Positions 26,201-43,120 of a DNA stretch of 64,000 nucleotides are shown here, piece by piece. The DNA comes from Chondrosia reniformis (taxonomy: Eukaryota > Porifera > Demospongiae > Chondrillida > Chondrillidae): assembly GCA_947172415.1 (NCBI GenBank), contig OX359196.1, positions 4,218,501 through 4,282,500 on the forward strand. Reading direction: 5' to 3'. The first letter of the stretch is position 1. Each line of letters begins with the position of its first letter. The notes below the pieces were generated by a model, which was given only the letters and a program-made list of their open reading frames with translations, was not told where the DNA came from and did no database searches. The position numbers and the translations under genes are program-made.

Positions 26201-29200
26201 CCCTAGTCTTGGTGTACTCAAGTGCAGCATTCCCTTTAATCCAGATCCTGAGATATTTTGGTGCCAGGCCGTTAAGACATCTGAATACTAATATAAACCT
26301 TACTGTAGCTGTTGCAACTCTAATGATACCATCGCAGTTGTCTTCTCAGGGATGCACTTGGTGTCATTCTTGGATATGATCTCATCCCGTACTTCTGAAG
26401 CCTTTCTACTTTATCTCTAAGGCTCTTTGTACAATTCATCCATAATACAGAACAGTAGTCAACATATAGAATAATAAATGCCATCAAAAACCTCCTCTGC
26501 ATACCGAGTGGCAAGTCTTCATCAATCACTCCCACAAGACACTAGACTTTGCTACGTACTTCTAGGTAGAGTTGGGTATGAACCCGTATTATAAAGTACA
26601 AAAAAAACATTTACAAAAATGATGTTAGAAGTAGGAATGGCAGTGTTCACCAGTGTCAGACTAATACATCTGCAAAAAGTATCGAAACAAGACACTGATT
26701 ATATGATAAGGCTAATCATACAGAAGTTGCATAATATACTGAAATTTAAGTAACTTAACCATACACTTCTGTGTTTGGGCGCACCATTCCTGCTTCAGTC
26801 CCTAAAAATTTATATCCTATTTAGTAATAGTCTTTCTATATAACATACTTACGTATATGGTATCTGTCTACCTACATACGTATATCATATGTATTCAGCA
26901 TATGTAAAACATGTTACATTAGGTTTATTCCAGACTTGGAGGACATTGTGACCTTTGAGGAAATGGTGTCAGAGTGTACAGAGGAAACCAAAATGGCCTC
27001 TAGGTACTGTTGCCGGAGTAACAAACTATTATGCAATTGATACATATTCATATTTATTATTACTATGTATGAAACAATTATCTTCTTAGAAATGTTGATG
27101 CAGTAATTGGGAATTTAACAAAGAATTTTGCTGAAGGAACTGAATACTTTAAGGTATTTTGTATTTCAATTTTAAAGGAAAAATGAACAATGTAGTTTTA
27201 TAATAGACATTGTATTTGAGAGAGATTGAGTGTTTTAAAGTCTAGTTGGTGATATAGCCAATCATACACATCTGTACATACACAATCATACACATCTGTA
27301 CATATAGCTGACCATACACATCTGTACATATAGCTGACCATACACATCTATACATATAGCTGACCATACACATCTGTACATATAGCCGACCATACACATC
27401 TGTACATATAGCTGACCATTCACATCTGTACATATAGCTGACCATACACATCTGTACATATAGCCGACCATACACATCTGTACATATAGCCGACCATACA
27501 CATCTGTACATATAGCTGACCATACACATCTGTACATGTAGCCGACCATACACATCTGTACATGTAGCCGACCATACACATCTGTACATATAGCCGACCA
27601 TACACATCTGTACATATAGCTGACCATACACATCTGTACATATAGCTGACCATACACATCTGTACATATAGCTGACCATACACATCTGTACATATAGCCA
27701 ATGTACATATTACTTCCTCTCTGGTGATGTAGCTACTGGTGGATGCCTTTGCTCCAGTGTTTAGAAACCCAAAGAACAGACATCTTCACAATTTTTATAT
27801 GCTAGTTCCGCCTTTAGTAAGTGCCTCCCCCTCATACCCACCACACACTCACTCTCATTCCTTGCAAGATGATCCCAAAGTGTCATGCTTATGGCTTCCC
27901 ACATACCTTATTTGTATACATATAGACTTTGAGTGGAAGTCACCCTCACATCTATCATTAATTAAATTCATCAGTTATTAATTAAATTCATCAGTCATTA
28001 ATTAAATTTATCAATTGTTAATCTGGCTGCCTATTGAATGAACCATTTAGAAAGCCACATTTGTAAAGTAGTGAAGAATGTGGTGTTCACAGCCTTCATT
28101 CTCAAAGAGCTGTTGTATGAAAGTGCCAATTGTATCCTATTTCTTTATTAGACGATAAATTATGTGGAATATCTGATAAATGCCAAAGAAAAGATGTCAA
28201 AGAAGAACAAACAGGGAGCAGTATTCACAGATGATGGATTTGCCATGGGTACTTTTACAGATACTGTTTAGTAACCTAATTTGTCATAATCTATAAGTAT
28301 ACAGTGCGTATATAGGATGAGTGTATAGTACATGTGTGTGTGTTTATACATACTGTATGTGTTAGATGATAGGGATTTCCTCTAACTGCGTTTATTTTTG
28401 TCTTTTGAGTGTCTAAAGATGTAGTCCATTTCTGAGAGGTTATCGGATGTTTCGACACTTAGGGTCTTCTTTAGTGACCTAACTGAGTCTTTAGACAGAC
28501 ACTCAAAAATCAAAGATGACCCGTGTGTACATGTGGTTTGTAATTCCCTTTCTCTTTGATTTCTGGTTATTGCATTACCTTTCTTGTTTATATTCAGGAG
28601 TTGCCTACATCCTCAAGTTACTGGATCAGTATCATGAGTTTGATTCACTACATTGGATTCAATCTGTCAGAACAAAACTACAGAAAGACATGGTGTGTCT
28701 CCTTGTTTCTCTTGTATTCTTTGCTGTTGTAGGCTATAGAATATGTGAAACCCAAACTTTGACCCATTTTGTATGGCCCACTTGTTTATGGAAATGCTGT
28801 ATATTGTATAGGTACTCCATTTTAAGCACTTTATACATCTCCTCACATTGTCTGTGTTTTCTTATTATTGTGTTTCACCTATGTATCTCCTAACCATTAG
28901 TAATATTTTCTTTGGAAGTTACCTTGCAATAGAATTATGGGGCTTAACCATAAGATGCTGTAAGCTTTGGAATTCTTTCAATTATGCATGACCCAGCGGA
29001 GAAGAAGATGAAAGAAGGGAAAAGAAGGAAGAAAAGACTCCTGTATCCTCATCCAAAAGCTCTCTTCAGGTTTAGTTCCCCTATAGGCTTTTTTACAGAA
29101 TAGGCATAGCATGTAGGAAAATGGTATCTTAGATTTTTCATGCATTATGTATAGTTTGATATGATAAAGGAAGTGACTGAAAAGGCATTTTTGCTACATT

Positions 29201-32200
29201 ATCTAAATACCACATGCTCTGTGTACTAAAACTATATATGCCTATTTTTATATTATCTTATCAGTATATTAATTACACCTTGCACTATATGATTGATGGA
29301 TGCACATGCACAGTGTAACTTCCCTAGACTGGACCCTCGCTAAACTAGAATTCCCTTTAAACCAAAATTTAGAATTGTCCTGATTTTCAATGTACGTATA
29401 CAAACATTTAATGTATGCACATATTAAAAGTGTATTGTGCTCTCACTTATCCAGTTGGCAATATTACAGCACTTGGTAGTCTAGTTGTACCTGTATCAAA
29501 CATTGTGCAGATCTGTCATTTGGGTCCCAAATCAAACTGTAGAGTTATATGTGGATAAGGAAGTAAACTACAGAATAGTACTTATGTAGTACGTAATGTG
29601 ACAACCTCTCAGTTGTATTGGGAACATGTAAAGTTCACTTACAATGGAGCATAATGCGATTTAACTCTTTACAGAATCTGTTTATAAAGTGGCAGTAGTA
29701 GAATGGTGCAATGCCATTAAATGGTTTAGTTATATCTGATAAATAAAGCACAAACTAAGTAAGATTAGGTGTCAGTTACATCCCAAATCTTCATTAAATT
29801 TTTAAACTTGGGCTTTACAGATTGCCAACCTAATAATTTAAATATATTATACATGTAAATAATTAATTTCTGAAATGACGAAAATGTTGCCATGCTAAGA
29901 AATAATTATCAGATACAGTGACTAACGGGTATGTTGCCATTTGTACTTAAAGTGCTACTGTCTGCTGGAGTCATTATTTGTAAAGTGAAATGATAATGTT
30001 AAGAACAGACAGAATAACATTTTGATGACCAGCAAGGTTACAATTTTATTATGTATTGAGCAATGTAGTGTGACCCAACAATTGAATTAAAAATATTTTT
30101 GTCATTCTAATTTCATTTACTATATGCAGTCAATATGTTATTGAAAGCTAATAATATTAGTAAATAATAATGCAGTGTTTTGAGCACCCCCAGTCCCCTG
30201 TTACCCTGGGTTTACTGTATATTCATCATGTTCATTTTATTATTCAAGTATATTTACATATATACGTAGGTAGGTAGGTATGTGAAGTATTGAAAGAATT
30301 ACCTGATTTGGCTAATTTGTTGCATTTGCTAAATTTATTACAAATACAGTGTTCACCCTTATGTTACATAGTATACAGTATGTACGTATATACACCATGT
30401 GATGTGTGCCTTACATATATACATATGTACGTATATACACCATGTGATGTGTGCCTTACATACATACATATGTACGTATATACACTATGTGATGTGTGCC
30501 TTACATATATACATATGTACGTATATACACCATGTGATGTGTGCCTTACATATATACATATGTACGTATATACACCATGTGATGTGTGCCTTACATATAT
30601 ACATATGTACGTATATACACCATGTGATGTGTGCCTTACATACATACATATGTACGTATATACACTATGTGATGTGTGCCTTACATATATACATATGTAC
30701 GTATATACACTATGTGATGTGTGCCTTACATATATACATATGTACGTACATACACTATGTGATGTGTGCCTTACATATATACAGTATGTACGTATGTTGG
30801 TATTGGTCTGTTGTTATGGCTTAGGCTGGCACATCTGAGGAAGAACCATCCAGAAGAAGTCAAATTGATGCCAATCTGCAGCAAACTATGAACCTGACAA
30901 GGAGGAGGTTGGAAACTCTATGGAGCGTAAGCTTATTGTTGCACCGAATGCATATAGCATTTCTTGAATTAGAATATGAGCCATAAATCTAGCAATCATA
31001 ATCCTAAATCAGTTGACTATCTGAGAGAATGTCGTAGAACTCTCTAAGTAGGGTGCATGGCCACCATATTCAATGTATTGAATTTGTACAGTTAATTTGT
31101 TACATGTTGTATTCATACAATCTGAACCAACCCCTTGAACTATAAACTGCCCCTGAGATTTATAACTTTAAAATTAAAATAGTCTGTTTGTACCTGCATG
31201 GCTTCCTTGGTAGGTTTATTTGATTGCCAAGTAATCCCTATCTCTAACACCATCGTCACATACGACTTTAGAAGGCTTGGATCTCGTTCTCATTACTATT
31301 TAACCTGGAACTGTAGCATTGTGAATTAAAGTTGTTTATTCATCTTTAGATCTTTTGAATACTTGTATGCACATCCAAGTATATTTGAGATTCTACAAAG
31401 TTAGATAATCCAGTATCAGCTATATCTGTAGTTATAGTTATTTGAAGGATTTTATTTTTTTGGTCTCTATGATACTGTAAATGGTTTGTGTACATAGATA
31501 CATAGATTTGAGTCATTTGAACAGCAAGTAACTTTACTGTTGACACATGGTCAAATATTCTCATCAGTGGTACCTCTGCCAAATATGAGAAGGTGTTTCA
31601 TTGTCCTCTGTGACTAAGGTAGTGGAGTCATATTGTGCGTAATTATCAGATAATATCTGGAATGCATGGAATTCTCTACTTATAGTGTCCTCAGTTCTCA
31701 CAGTTTTGTTAGAGAATAGAGAGATTCTTCTACTGTGTTTGATTAATATTGCTGTGTCCTTTGAATGGATAAATAACAATGTTTCCTCTGACAGTGTTGT
31801 TGTTGTACATTGGTTTCATGTACTTTCTAACAGCTTAACAAATCTACTTATAGTCAAAGGTATCTCTATCCTCTTCTGTGAGTTCTTGTAGTAATGAATA
31901 CTATAAAATGAAGTTCCTTACACCCCCTCTTTTATTTAGAATCCTTTAAAGTGTTTTTTTTTTCATTAATACAGGTATATTGAGTTTCATAGCTTCTGCA
32001 CTTTTCAATGAAATTGCATTATGTTTATCATAGCCTAGTTAGTAGCCATCCCAAAACAGATAAGATAACCACAACCATTGATGCCTAATAATCAATGGGA
32101 AGGACTAACAAGCAGTTGAAATCATTGACAAGTTCACTTAAGTCCTATGACCTCATGCTTTGCCAGTGCATCATATCGTCAGGTTGCTAAGATATGTACA

Positions 32201-33771
32201 TAGTACACTTGGTATCCACAAATGTATGTGTGAGTTATTTCTGGGAGAGCTAGGAGTCCAACCTGAAATGCTCCTAGCTCAGGGGTGAATTCCTTCTGGC
32301 AGGAGCTTGTAACCTGCCTGTATATGCACAGTGTTGTGCATACAGTAGTGACCTCTTAATTTGATAGGCCTTTTATGTAAAATTTGTAAAATTATCTTGC
32401 AGTTTGTTGGAATGTAGGTCGTGATATAATAAAATTGTAATCCTTTTTTGATGTGTTGTATATTATTCAATGTGTTAGGAATTTCAATTACTGGAGTATT
32501 CACTGACAAGTGCTCGCATTTTTTTCAGAGCTGACTTGACAGCAGAAGAGGAAGACTCAAAGCAAGGTCAGAGATTGCTGAATTTGATGTCTATTTATAA
32601 TAAGCTGACATGGTATTAATTTTACTCAAGTTACTAAGTGATTTGTGCTTTATTTCATGAACACCCTTGAGAGTGTCAGTCAATGATGCTCCACGCTTAC
32701 TGGGAATCTATAAATGTCTCATACATACATACATGCATGTGTCTATACATTTTGATAAAGAAAATATTTTTGAGCAATTGAACACTTCTTAAAACGTAGG
32801 ATTAAGATGGCGGTTAATTGTTGAGCTTGCCAAAGCGTTATGAAACAAGAATTTCAAGGTATTTCAGTCATCAGACCTTCATCAGTTGAAATGACACAAT
32901 TGGTTACACCCACAGATTATAACACATTGTGGTAAAGGTGTGAAATTGTAACATAAAATGGTGCAATAGTTCTAAAAATATGTCCATGTCTGGCTCAAAT
33001 TCATTAACCCTCCCCCACATTAACAACGACCTTACATTATTTATCTATTAATTCTTTCTTCTTTTACTACCAAATATTTTTAGAACTATTTTTAGAACTA
33101 TTGCACCATTTTACGTTACAACTTCACACCTTTACCACATTGTTTATAATCTGTGGGTGTAACCAATTGTGTCATTTCAACTGATGAAGGTCTGATGACT
33201 GAAATACCTTGAAATTCTTGTTTCATAACGTTTTGGCAAGCTCAACAATTAGCCGCCGTATATTCAACATAGCAGTGAACCTCTACTCTATCATAGGATT
33301 AAGATGATTTAACCCGTAGAACTTCATCAGAATGATAAAGACCTACGAGTTGAAATCCTTTGTCTGAAGAAGTGTGCTAATTGCAATATTTTCTTTATCA
33401 AACTGATTACAATTACATGTACATTAATATGTAATTGTGTACATACATAATATATACATAGCTTATACTCACCTGCTGTTGTCTTCTCTTTGTTAAAGAG
33501 GTAACTGAGGGGTCACAGCAACCTGGGGATGCAACTGAGGAGAGCCCTTCTGGTCCTCTGCCTCCACCCACTCAAGATGGGAGTGGCCCTCCTCCTCCTC
33601 CTCCTCCTGCAGGTATGCCTTACAGGTGGTACTATATTCGGTTGAGTCTTTTGTCCTACCTACATACAACAATAGAGCTGTGATCCAACTCAATTTTTAT
33701 CTTACCTCTCAGGTGTACCTCCGCCTCCTCCGCCTCCTCCACCTCCCCCTCCTCCCCCACCTCTCCCTTGA
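4271..33771 (+). CDS. WASHC4: WASH complex subunit 4 (SWIP), 37 exons, nested genes in introns
   Basis: WASHC4 is a scaffold subunit of the pentameric WASH complex, which activates Arp2/3 on endosomes for retromer sorting. The exon sum is 3600 nt, i.e. 1199 residues plus stop, close to the roughly 1170 of the vertebrate protein. Recognisable segments appear in order: [95 protein letters not shown] and [16 protein letters not shown]. The start is the ATG at 4271, followed by [18 protein letters not shown]. Odd points are a proline-rich C-terminus not expected from vertebrates, one GC-AG intron and a duplicated donor after exon 12. Introns host an antisense NYN RNase gene (intron 12), an antisense membrane gene (intron 26), two LINE remnants and a Tigger-type element. 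Exon coordinates are given in the three following entries. Confidence 0.95.
4796..4816. repeat. Left target-site duplication of LINE insertion
   Basis: This 21-bp sequence (ending ACTGTGCCCA) is repeated exactly at 5547-5567 and brackets the truncated LINE. The duplication directly marks a retrotransposition event into a WASHC4 intron. Confidence 0.85.
4817..5567 (-). mobile_element. 5'-truncated non-LTR retrotransposon with restriction-like endonuclease end
   Basis: The minus-strand frame from 5578 to 4901 encodes the C-terminal region of a LINE ORF: a CCHC-type zinc knuckle ([18 protein letters not shown]), then [20 protein letters not shown] and AIQRGN-type residues near the end. The order zinc knuckle, then R-P-D followed about 15 residues later by D, fits the restriction-like endonuclease of R2/R4/HERO/NeSL-type elements; this assignment is from motif memory. 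The reverse transcriptase is absent, so the copy is 5'-truncated. Its 3' end carries an (ATT)n tail (4817-4840 on the plus strand), and exact 21-bp duplications at 4796-4816 and 5547-5567 flank it. The insert is clearly GC-richer than its surroundings. It sits in WASHC4 intron 2. The last 21 bp of this feature are the right-hand target-site duplication. Confidence 0.8.
6211..6740. mobile_element. Pogo/Tigger-type DNA transposon derivative, non-autonomous
   Basis: Perfect terminal inverted repeats of at least 20 bp (CAGTTGAACCTCTCTATAAC and its complement) end at 6211 and 6740, each flanked by TA, the target duplication of the Tc1/mariner/pogo superfamily. Inside, at 6361, a frame reads [18 protein letters not shown] before a stop, which resembles the N-terminal CENP-B/psq helix-turn-helix of Tigger transposases. 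The rest of the transposase is missing, so it is a 530-bp internally deleted copy. It lies in WASHC4 intron 4, just upstream of exon 5. Confidence 0.8.
7385..7475 (+). repeat. Dispersed repeat family D, partial copy
   Basis: GTTACTTTTTCCAGTGCCAG followed by GTTGTAGGCACTGCCAT in WASHC4 intron 5. The pyrimidine tract with CAG imitates a splice acceptor, but no exon follows. Confidence 0.6.
8740..8890. repeat. C-rich degraded repeat in WASHC4 intron 8
   Basis: The sequence runs G and C homopolymers (AGGGGGGGTGCCCCCCCCCC) followed by several CCCC blocks. Somewhat similar C-rich text occurs at 50870-50930 and 51545-51850. No coding potential is seen. The family is unidentified. Confidence 0.35.
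10731..10954. repeat. 48-bp tandem repeat, about 4.6 copies
   Basis: The unit includes TAGAGCTTCATGTTGCTCAT and repeats with a few mismatches. It ends about 40 bp before the acceptor of WASHC4 exon 12. Confidence 0.9.
11282..11375. repeat. Tandem duplication of exon 12 splice donor region
   Basis: A segment of about 45-49 bp starting TTCTTAGAGTAAGTACATAC is present twice in tandem (11282-11326, 11327-11375). It covers the end of exon 12 and its GTAAGT donor, so two equivalent donors exist. Use of the second would read into an in-frame stop (TAG at 11314-11316). Confidence 0.85.
11376..12691. other. WASHC4 intron 12, part 1, with hairpin
   Basis: I find no gene in this stretch. At 12007-12026 and 12035-12054 two perfect 20-bp arms form a hairpin with an 8-nt loop. 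Around 11580-11720 short words (GTTCTATTCGAGATTT, AAGCCAA.TCGATC) recur, suggesting a degraded repeat. Confidence 0.5.
12692..14065 (-). CDS. RING-NYN-CCCH putative RNA endonuclease, intronless, antisense in WASHC4 intron 12
   Basis: A single uninterrupted frame of 457 residues with a true ATG at 14065. Domains in order: a C3HC4 RING (C12, C15, C29, H32, C35, C38, C53, C56; spacing C-x2-C-x13-C-x2-H-x2-C-x2-C-x14-C-x2-C); an NYN/LabA-type PIN-fold nuclease (about 64-215) with the acidic set IFVDDAN (D70, D71), D158, D164 and SGDADY (D184, D186); a helical region; a CCCH finger C410-x7-C418-x5-C424-x3-H428; and a C-terminal C-x2-C-x4-H...C cluster (437-454). NYN domains cleave RNA, RING domains confer E3 ubiquitin ligase activity, and CCCH fingers bind RNA. 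The architecture recalls Regnase/N4BP1-like antiviral or mRNA-decay factors but is not a clear orthologue of either. Absence of introns in an intron-rich neighbourhood suggests retroposition. Confidence 0.85.
   Translation of the reverse strand: MATKVRSLEVCCVNCDKMKENSTTLKLNCGAHYLCQECLLEKAKSKVKDFQQCSICSICSTPTQISIFVDDANLWIEGKKAFAKEKGLYTSEDPRARFNIGMVTEVVAAAREDQIKRITLYGSRPPEVDTVWKKMKEHNWKLDIKERSYHTGKEKQVDSQLITDVVSLVASQSAPGILIIVSGDADYIPPIQEALKCNWQVEVWAWKQAISAQIRRLNQKGKIEVHYLDDKLRDIMFSEDKLDPSTFTKERLHMALEKSAIVLNIDESAMKQHKPYQEIKDNLQKLTCWPIVYHVLPRQKDAFTREVLAMFMEVKSMLIDIDKVLREISKKTQLKRLHLNGKPLQFNAYYEQLQKHHNLASLDSSLFSKCKTLELGSDNKSDISDVSSIRSYLSPKIGDHRKELRKTALCKKNENSSCSRGDSCWYAHGYNDPNSYCRACDKFGHVFGAPRQRCAHK
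14066..14732. other. WASHC4 intron 12, part 2
   Basis: This is the promoter side of the antisense NYN gene. It contains one copy of a dispersed repeat (about 14540-14640) whose second copy lies at 18955-19050. Nothing else is supportable. Confidence 0.4.
14540..14640. repeat. Dispersed repeat family C, copy 1
   Basis: The text around GGTCCCCCAGCCAAGATTAG and AGTGATTACTTTTGC matches 18965-19050 with about three quarters of positions shared by eye. It contains inverted words (CCAGCCAAG / CTTGGCTGG), so it may be a small foldback element. Confidence 0.55.
14733..20107 (+). CDS. WASHC4: WASHC4 exons 13-26
   Basis: Exons: 14733-14858, 15106-15213, 15908-15958, 16523-16571, 16671-16723, 16965-17053, 17344-17386, 17521-17586, 17860-17976, 18399-18491, 18682-18757, 19129-19283, 19719-19988, 20063-20107. 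This is the best conserved part of the protein; exon 25 alone gives 90 residues that align without gaps to the remembered vertebrate sequence (from [20 protein letters not shown] to ARLMK). Exon 23 ends in AAAG followed by GCAAGT, so the next intron is of the GC-AG class; the frame to exon 24 (KAHVTHYLD) supports this. The donor after exon 26 (GTTCAT) is weak but required by frame. Confidence 0.93.
15240..15595. repeat. Minisatellite, 21/23-bp units
   Basis: Units of GTGTGCGGCACCTCTCTGCC plus T or TCT repeat about 16 times. It begins 27 bp after the donor of WASHC4 exon 14. GC content is far above the surroundings. It produces long false open frames on both strands. Confidence 0.95.
15959..16522. 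other. WASHC4 intron 15
   Basis: The intron contains a copy of the AGGGATGGCA/ATGGCCACC dispersed repeat (about 15995-16060) and otherwise plain AT-rich sequence. About 16160-16400 contains a weak inverted pair (GAAAAAGACTGAAAAGATCTGCT and its complement near 16360-16395). Confidence 0.45.
18500..18598. repeat. Short tandem repeat with GAGGGCCAATCATTTTGGTA units
   Basis: About four imperfect copies of a 27-31 bp unit start within 10 bp of the donor of WASHC4 exon 22. Confidence 0.85.
18955..19050. repeat. Dispersed repeat family C, copy 2
   Basis: This is similar to 14540-14640 (TTTGGTCTCCCAACCAAGAT and AGTGATTATTTCT). It lies in WASHC4 intron 23. Confidence 0.5.
19447..19570. repeat. Dispersed repeat family A, diverged copy
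   Basis: TTGTATCCTCATCCAAAGCT and the following TCTAGTTCC...AGTAGATGTA text match the family represented at 28989-29142, 37166-37322 and 57781-57936. Confidence 0.5.
20108..21464. other. WASHC4 intron 26, part 1
   Basis: No gene is seen. AT-rich sequence contains TACGTA microsatellites at 20110-20180 and an AAT run near 20727-20740. It precedes the 3' end of the antisense membrane gene. Confidence 0.4.
21465..23108 (-). CDS. Multi-pass membrane protein, copy 1, antisense in WASHC4 intron 26, possible frameshift
   Basis: Exon 1 (23108-22596, 171 codons) gives a signal peptide ([19 protein letters not shown]), a Cys-containing ectodomain ([17 protein letters not shown]) and one or two membrane segments, ending at a GTAAGT donor in phase 0. 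Exon 2 ends at 21465 and adds about seven hydrophobic segments. Compared with copy 2 at 45 kb, an A-run near 22411-22418 is one base short, so the full-length exon 2 would shift frame; an internal acceptor at 22425-22426 (CTTAG, exon from 22424) restores frame but skips about 30 codons, giving about 490 residues. I do not recognise the family. The nearly identical copy, with its upstream 60 bp, lies inverted at 45103-47358. It could be a functional variant, a recent pseudogene, or carry a homopolymer sequencing error. Confidence 0.72.
23109..23170 (-). promoter_or_regulatory. Conserved proximal promoter/5' leader of membrane gene copy 1
   Basis: The 60 bp upstream of the start codon are essentially identical, in inverted orientation, to 45042-45102 upstream of copy 2, including AGTATATATATTGTCTGGTG. 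Farther upstream similarity falls off except for a short TCAATTTCAATTTCATTT word. The segment is probably transcribed leader and core promoter. Confidence 0.5.
23171..23992. other. WASHC4 intron 26, last part
   Basis: The stretch is very AT-rich with T-runs (about 23770). No coding or repeat feature is supportable, apart from the acceptor of exon 27 at 23991-23992. Confidence 0.4.
23993..33771 (+). CDS. WASHC4: WASHC4 exons 27-37 with proline-rich tail
   Basis: Exons: 23993-24101, 24396-24462, 26923-27003, 27090-27153, 27733-27816, 28152-28248, 28598-28692, 30825-30926, 32479-32566, 33499-33612, 33713-33771. Conserved pieces include [54 protein letters not shown] and [15 protein letters not shown]. 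The last two exons encode a disordered tail with seven consecutive prolines, then AGV, then fifteen consecutive prolines and LP before the TGA at 33769-33771. The proline codons are mixed (CCT, CCG, CCA, CCC), so this is not a simple recent triplet expansion throughout. Confidence 0.92.
24733..24850. repeat. Small foldback element
   Basis: Arms ACTTATCTTTTGAAAG and CTTTCAAAAGATAAAT face each other across about 85 bp. The stretch lies in WASHC4 intron 28 and has no coding content. Confidence 0.6.
25637..25804. repeat. Near-perfect palindrome with about 77-bp arms
   Basis: Sequence 25641-25716 is the reverse complement of 25725-25800 with one mismatch, leaving a loop of about 8 bp. Each arm contains the block CCTACGGGTTGAAACGTTCT. 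It sits in WASHC4 intron 28 and looks like a foldback/MITE-type element or a local inverted duplication. Confidence 0.9.
26101..26550 (-). mobile_element. Degraded LINE reverse-transcriptase C-terminal remnant (CR1/Jockey-like)
   Basis: On the minus strand one frame (26535-26320) reads [20 protein letters not shown] and [13 protein letters not shown], the typical post-catalytic thumb region of LINE reverse transcriptases (YC.V.W......DK.E..Q). Farther along, other frames continue with [14 protein letters not shown] and [11 protein letters not shown]-like words, so the copy is frameshifted. Catalytic motifs are missing. It is unrelated to the endonuclease-type LINE at 4.8-5.5 kb. Confidence 0.72.
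27258..27704. repeat. Minisatellite, 26-bp units, about 17 copies
   Basis: The unit reads ACCATACACATCTGTACATA plus TAGCTG with TAGCCG variants. It begins about 100 bp after the donor of WASHC4 exon 30. All open frames over it are repeat artefacts with a 26-residue period. Confidence 0.95.
28385..28515. repeat. Foldback element in WASHC4 intron 32
   Basis: The words TTTTGAGTGTCTAAAGA and TCTTTAGACAGACACTCAAAA face each other. The interior, read on the minus strand, has AAGAAGACCCTAAGTGTCGA followed by AACATCC, resembling the GAAGACC...GAAAC block of the palindromes at 25.7 and 33.3 kb. Confidence 0.6.
28989..29142. repeat. Dispersed repeat family A, copy in WASHC4 intron 33
   Basis: About 154 bp almost identical to 57781-57936, starting at TGACCCAGCGGAGAAGAAGA and ending TTAGATTTTTCATG. 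More diverged copies lie at 37166-37322 and 19447-19570. The family is unidentified. Confidence 0.85.
29143..30364. other. WASHC4 intron 33, middle part
   Basis: AT-rich sequence without supportable coding regions or clear repeats. Confidence 0.4.
30365..30795. repeat. Minisatellite, 45-bp units, about 9 copies
   Basis: The unit contains CATATGTACGTATATACACC and ATGTGATGTGTGCCTTACAT. Because 45 is a multiple of three, frames stay open on both strands, which yields spurious proteins. It ends about 30 bp before the acceptor of WASHC4 exon 34. Confidence 0.95.
30927..32478. other. WASHC4 intron 34
   Basis: The intron contains one copy of the GCATGGCCACCATATTCAAT repeat near 31045-31085. Short frames between 31346 and 31891 show no recognisable domain. 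No gene is called. Confidence 0.4.
32751..33402. repeat. Composite nested foldback element
   Basis: Outer ends TTTGATAAAGAAAATATT (32751) and its complement (ending 33402) bracket the element. Inside, arms of about 170 bp (about 32809-32980 and 33079-33258) are near reverse complements around a loop of about 100 bp. A smaller palindrome at 33305-33355 carries AACCCGTAGAACTTCATCAG and GACCTACGAGTTGAAATCC. It fills most of WASHC4 intron 35. No transposase is present, so it would be non-autonomous. Confidence 0.8.
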
Positions 33772-34169
33772 TGGGTGTATTAGTGGATGCGGGTCTGATC
33801 ATGTGAACCTTATACCAATATACACTTTATTTGTTGCATTATCTTAGGCTTTTCTATTACTTGTTTAAACAGTTAATTCTAATTATTGACTTGCTATATG
33901 GTAACTTGAGTAAATTTAATAATACATAATAATTAATCCCTGTAATAAGATGAAAGCAATTGTTATAAGTACTTCTGATGTCATTTTCTGAGCCAAGTTG
34001 GCAGTCAGATGTGTTGGCTATGGTAAGTCACATGCATGGCCATGAATATAATTTAAATTCTTTGCATTCCAAATTTGGCAGCCCCTCCTCTATCCGTGTA
34101 CCATCCAGTCGAACTAACCTTTCGAATCAGCATTATTCACATCGATATCACTAGGGATACCGGGAAGAA

Positions 34170-43120
<8,951 letters not shown>

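Noticed and set aside
27242-27708. Overlapping minus-strand frames of Y/V/C/M repeats
   Set aside because: They are translations of the 26-bp minisatellite in three frames; no unique sequence or domain.
30290-30838. Plus-strand frame of 182 codons with repeated [14 protein letters not shown]
   Set aside because: Product of the 45-bp minisatellite in WASHC4 intron 33.
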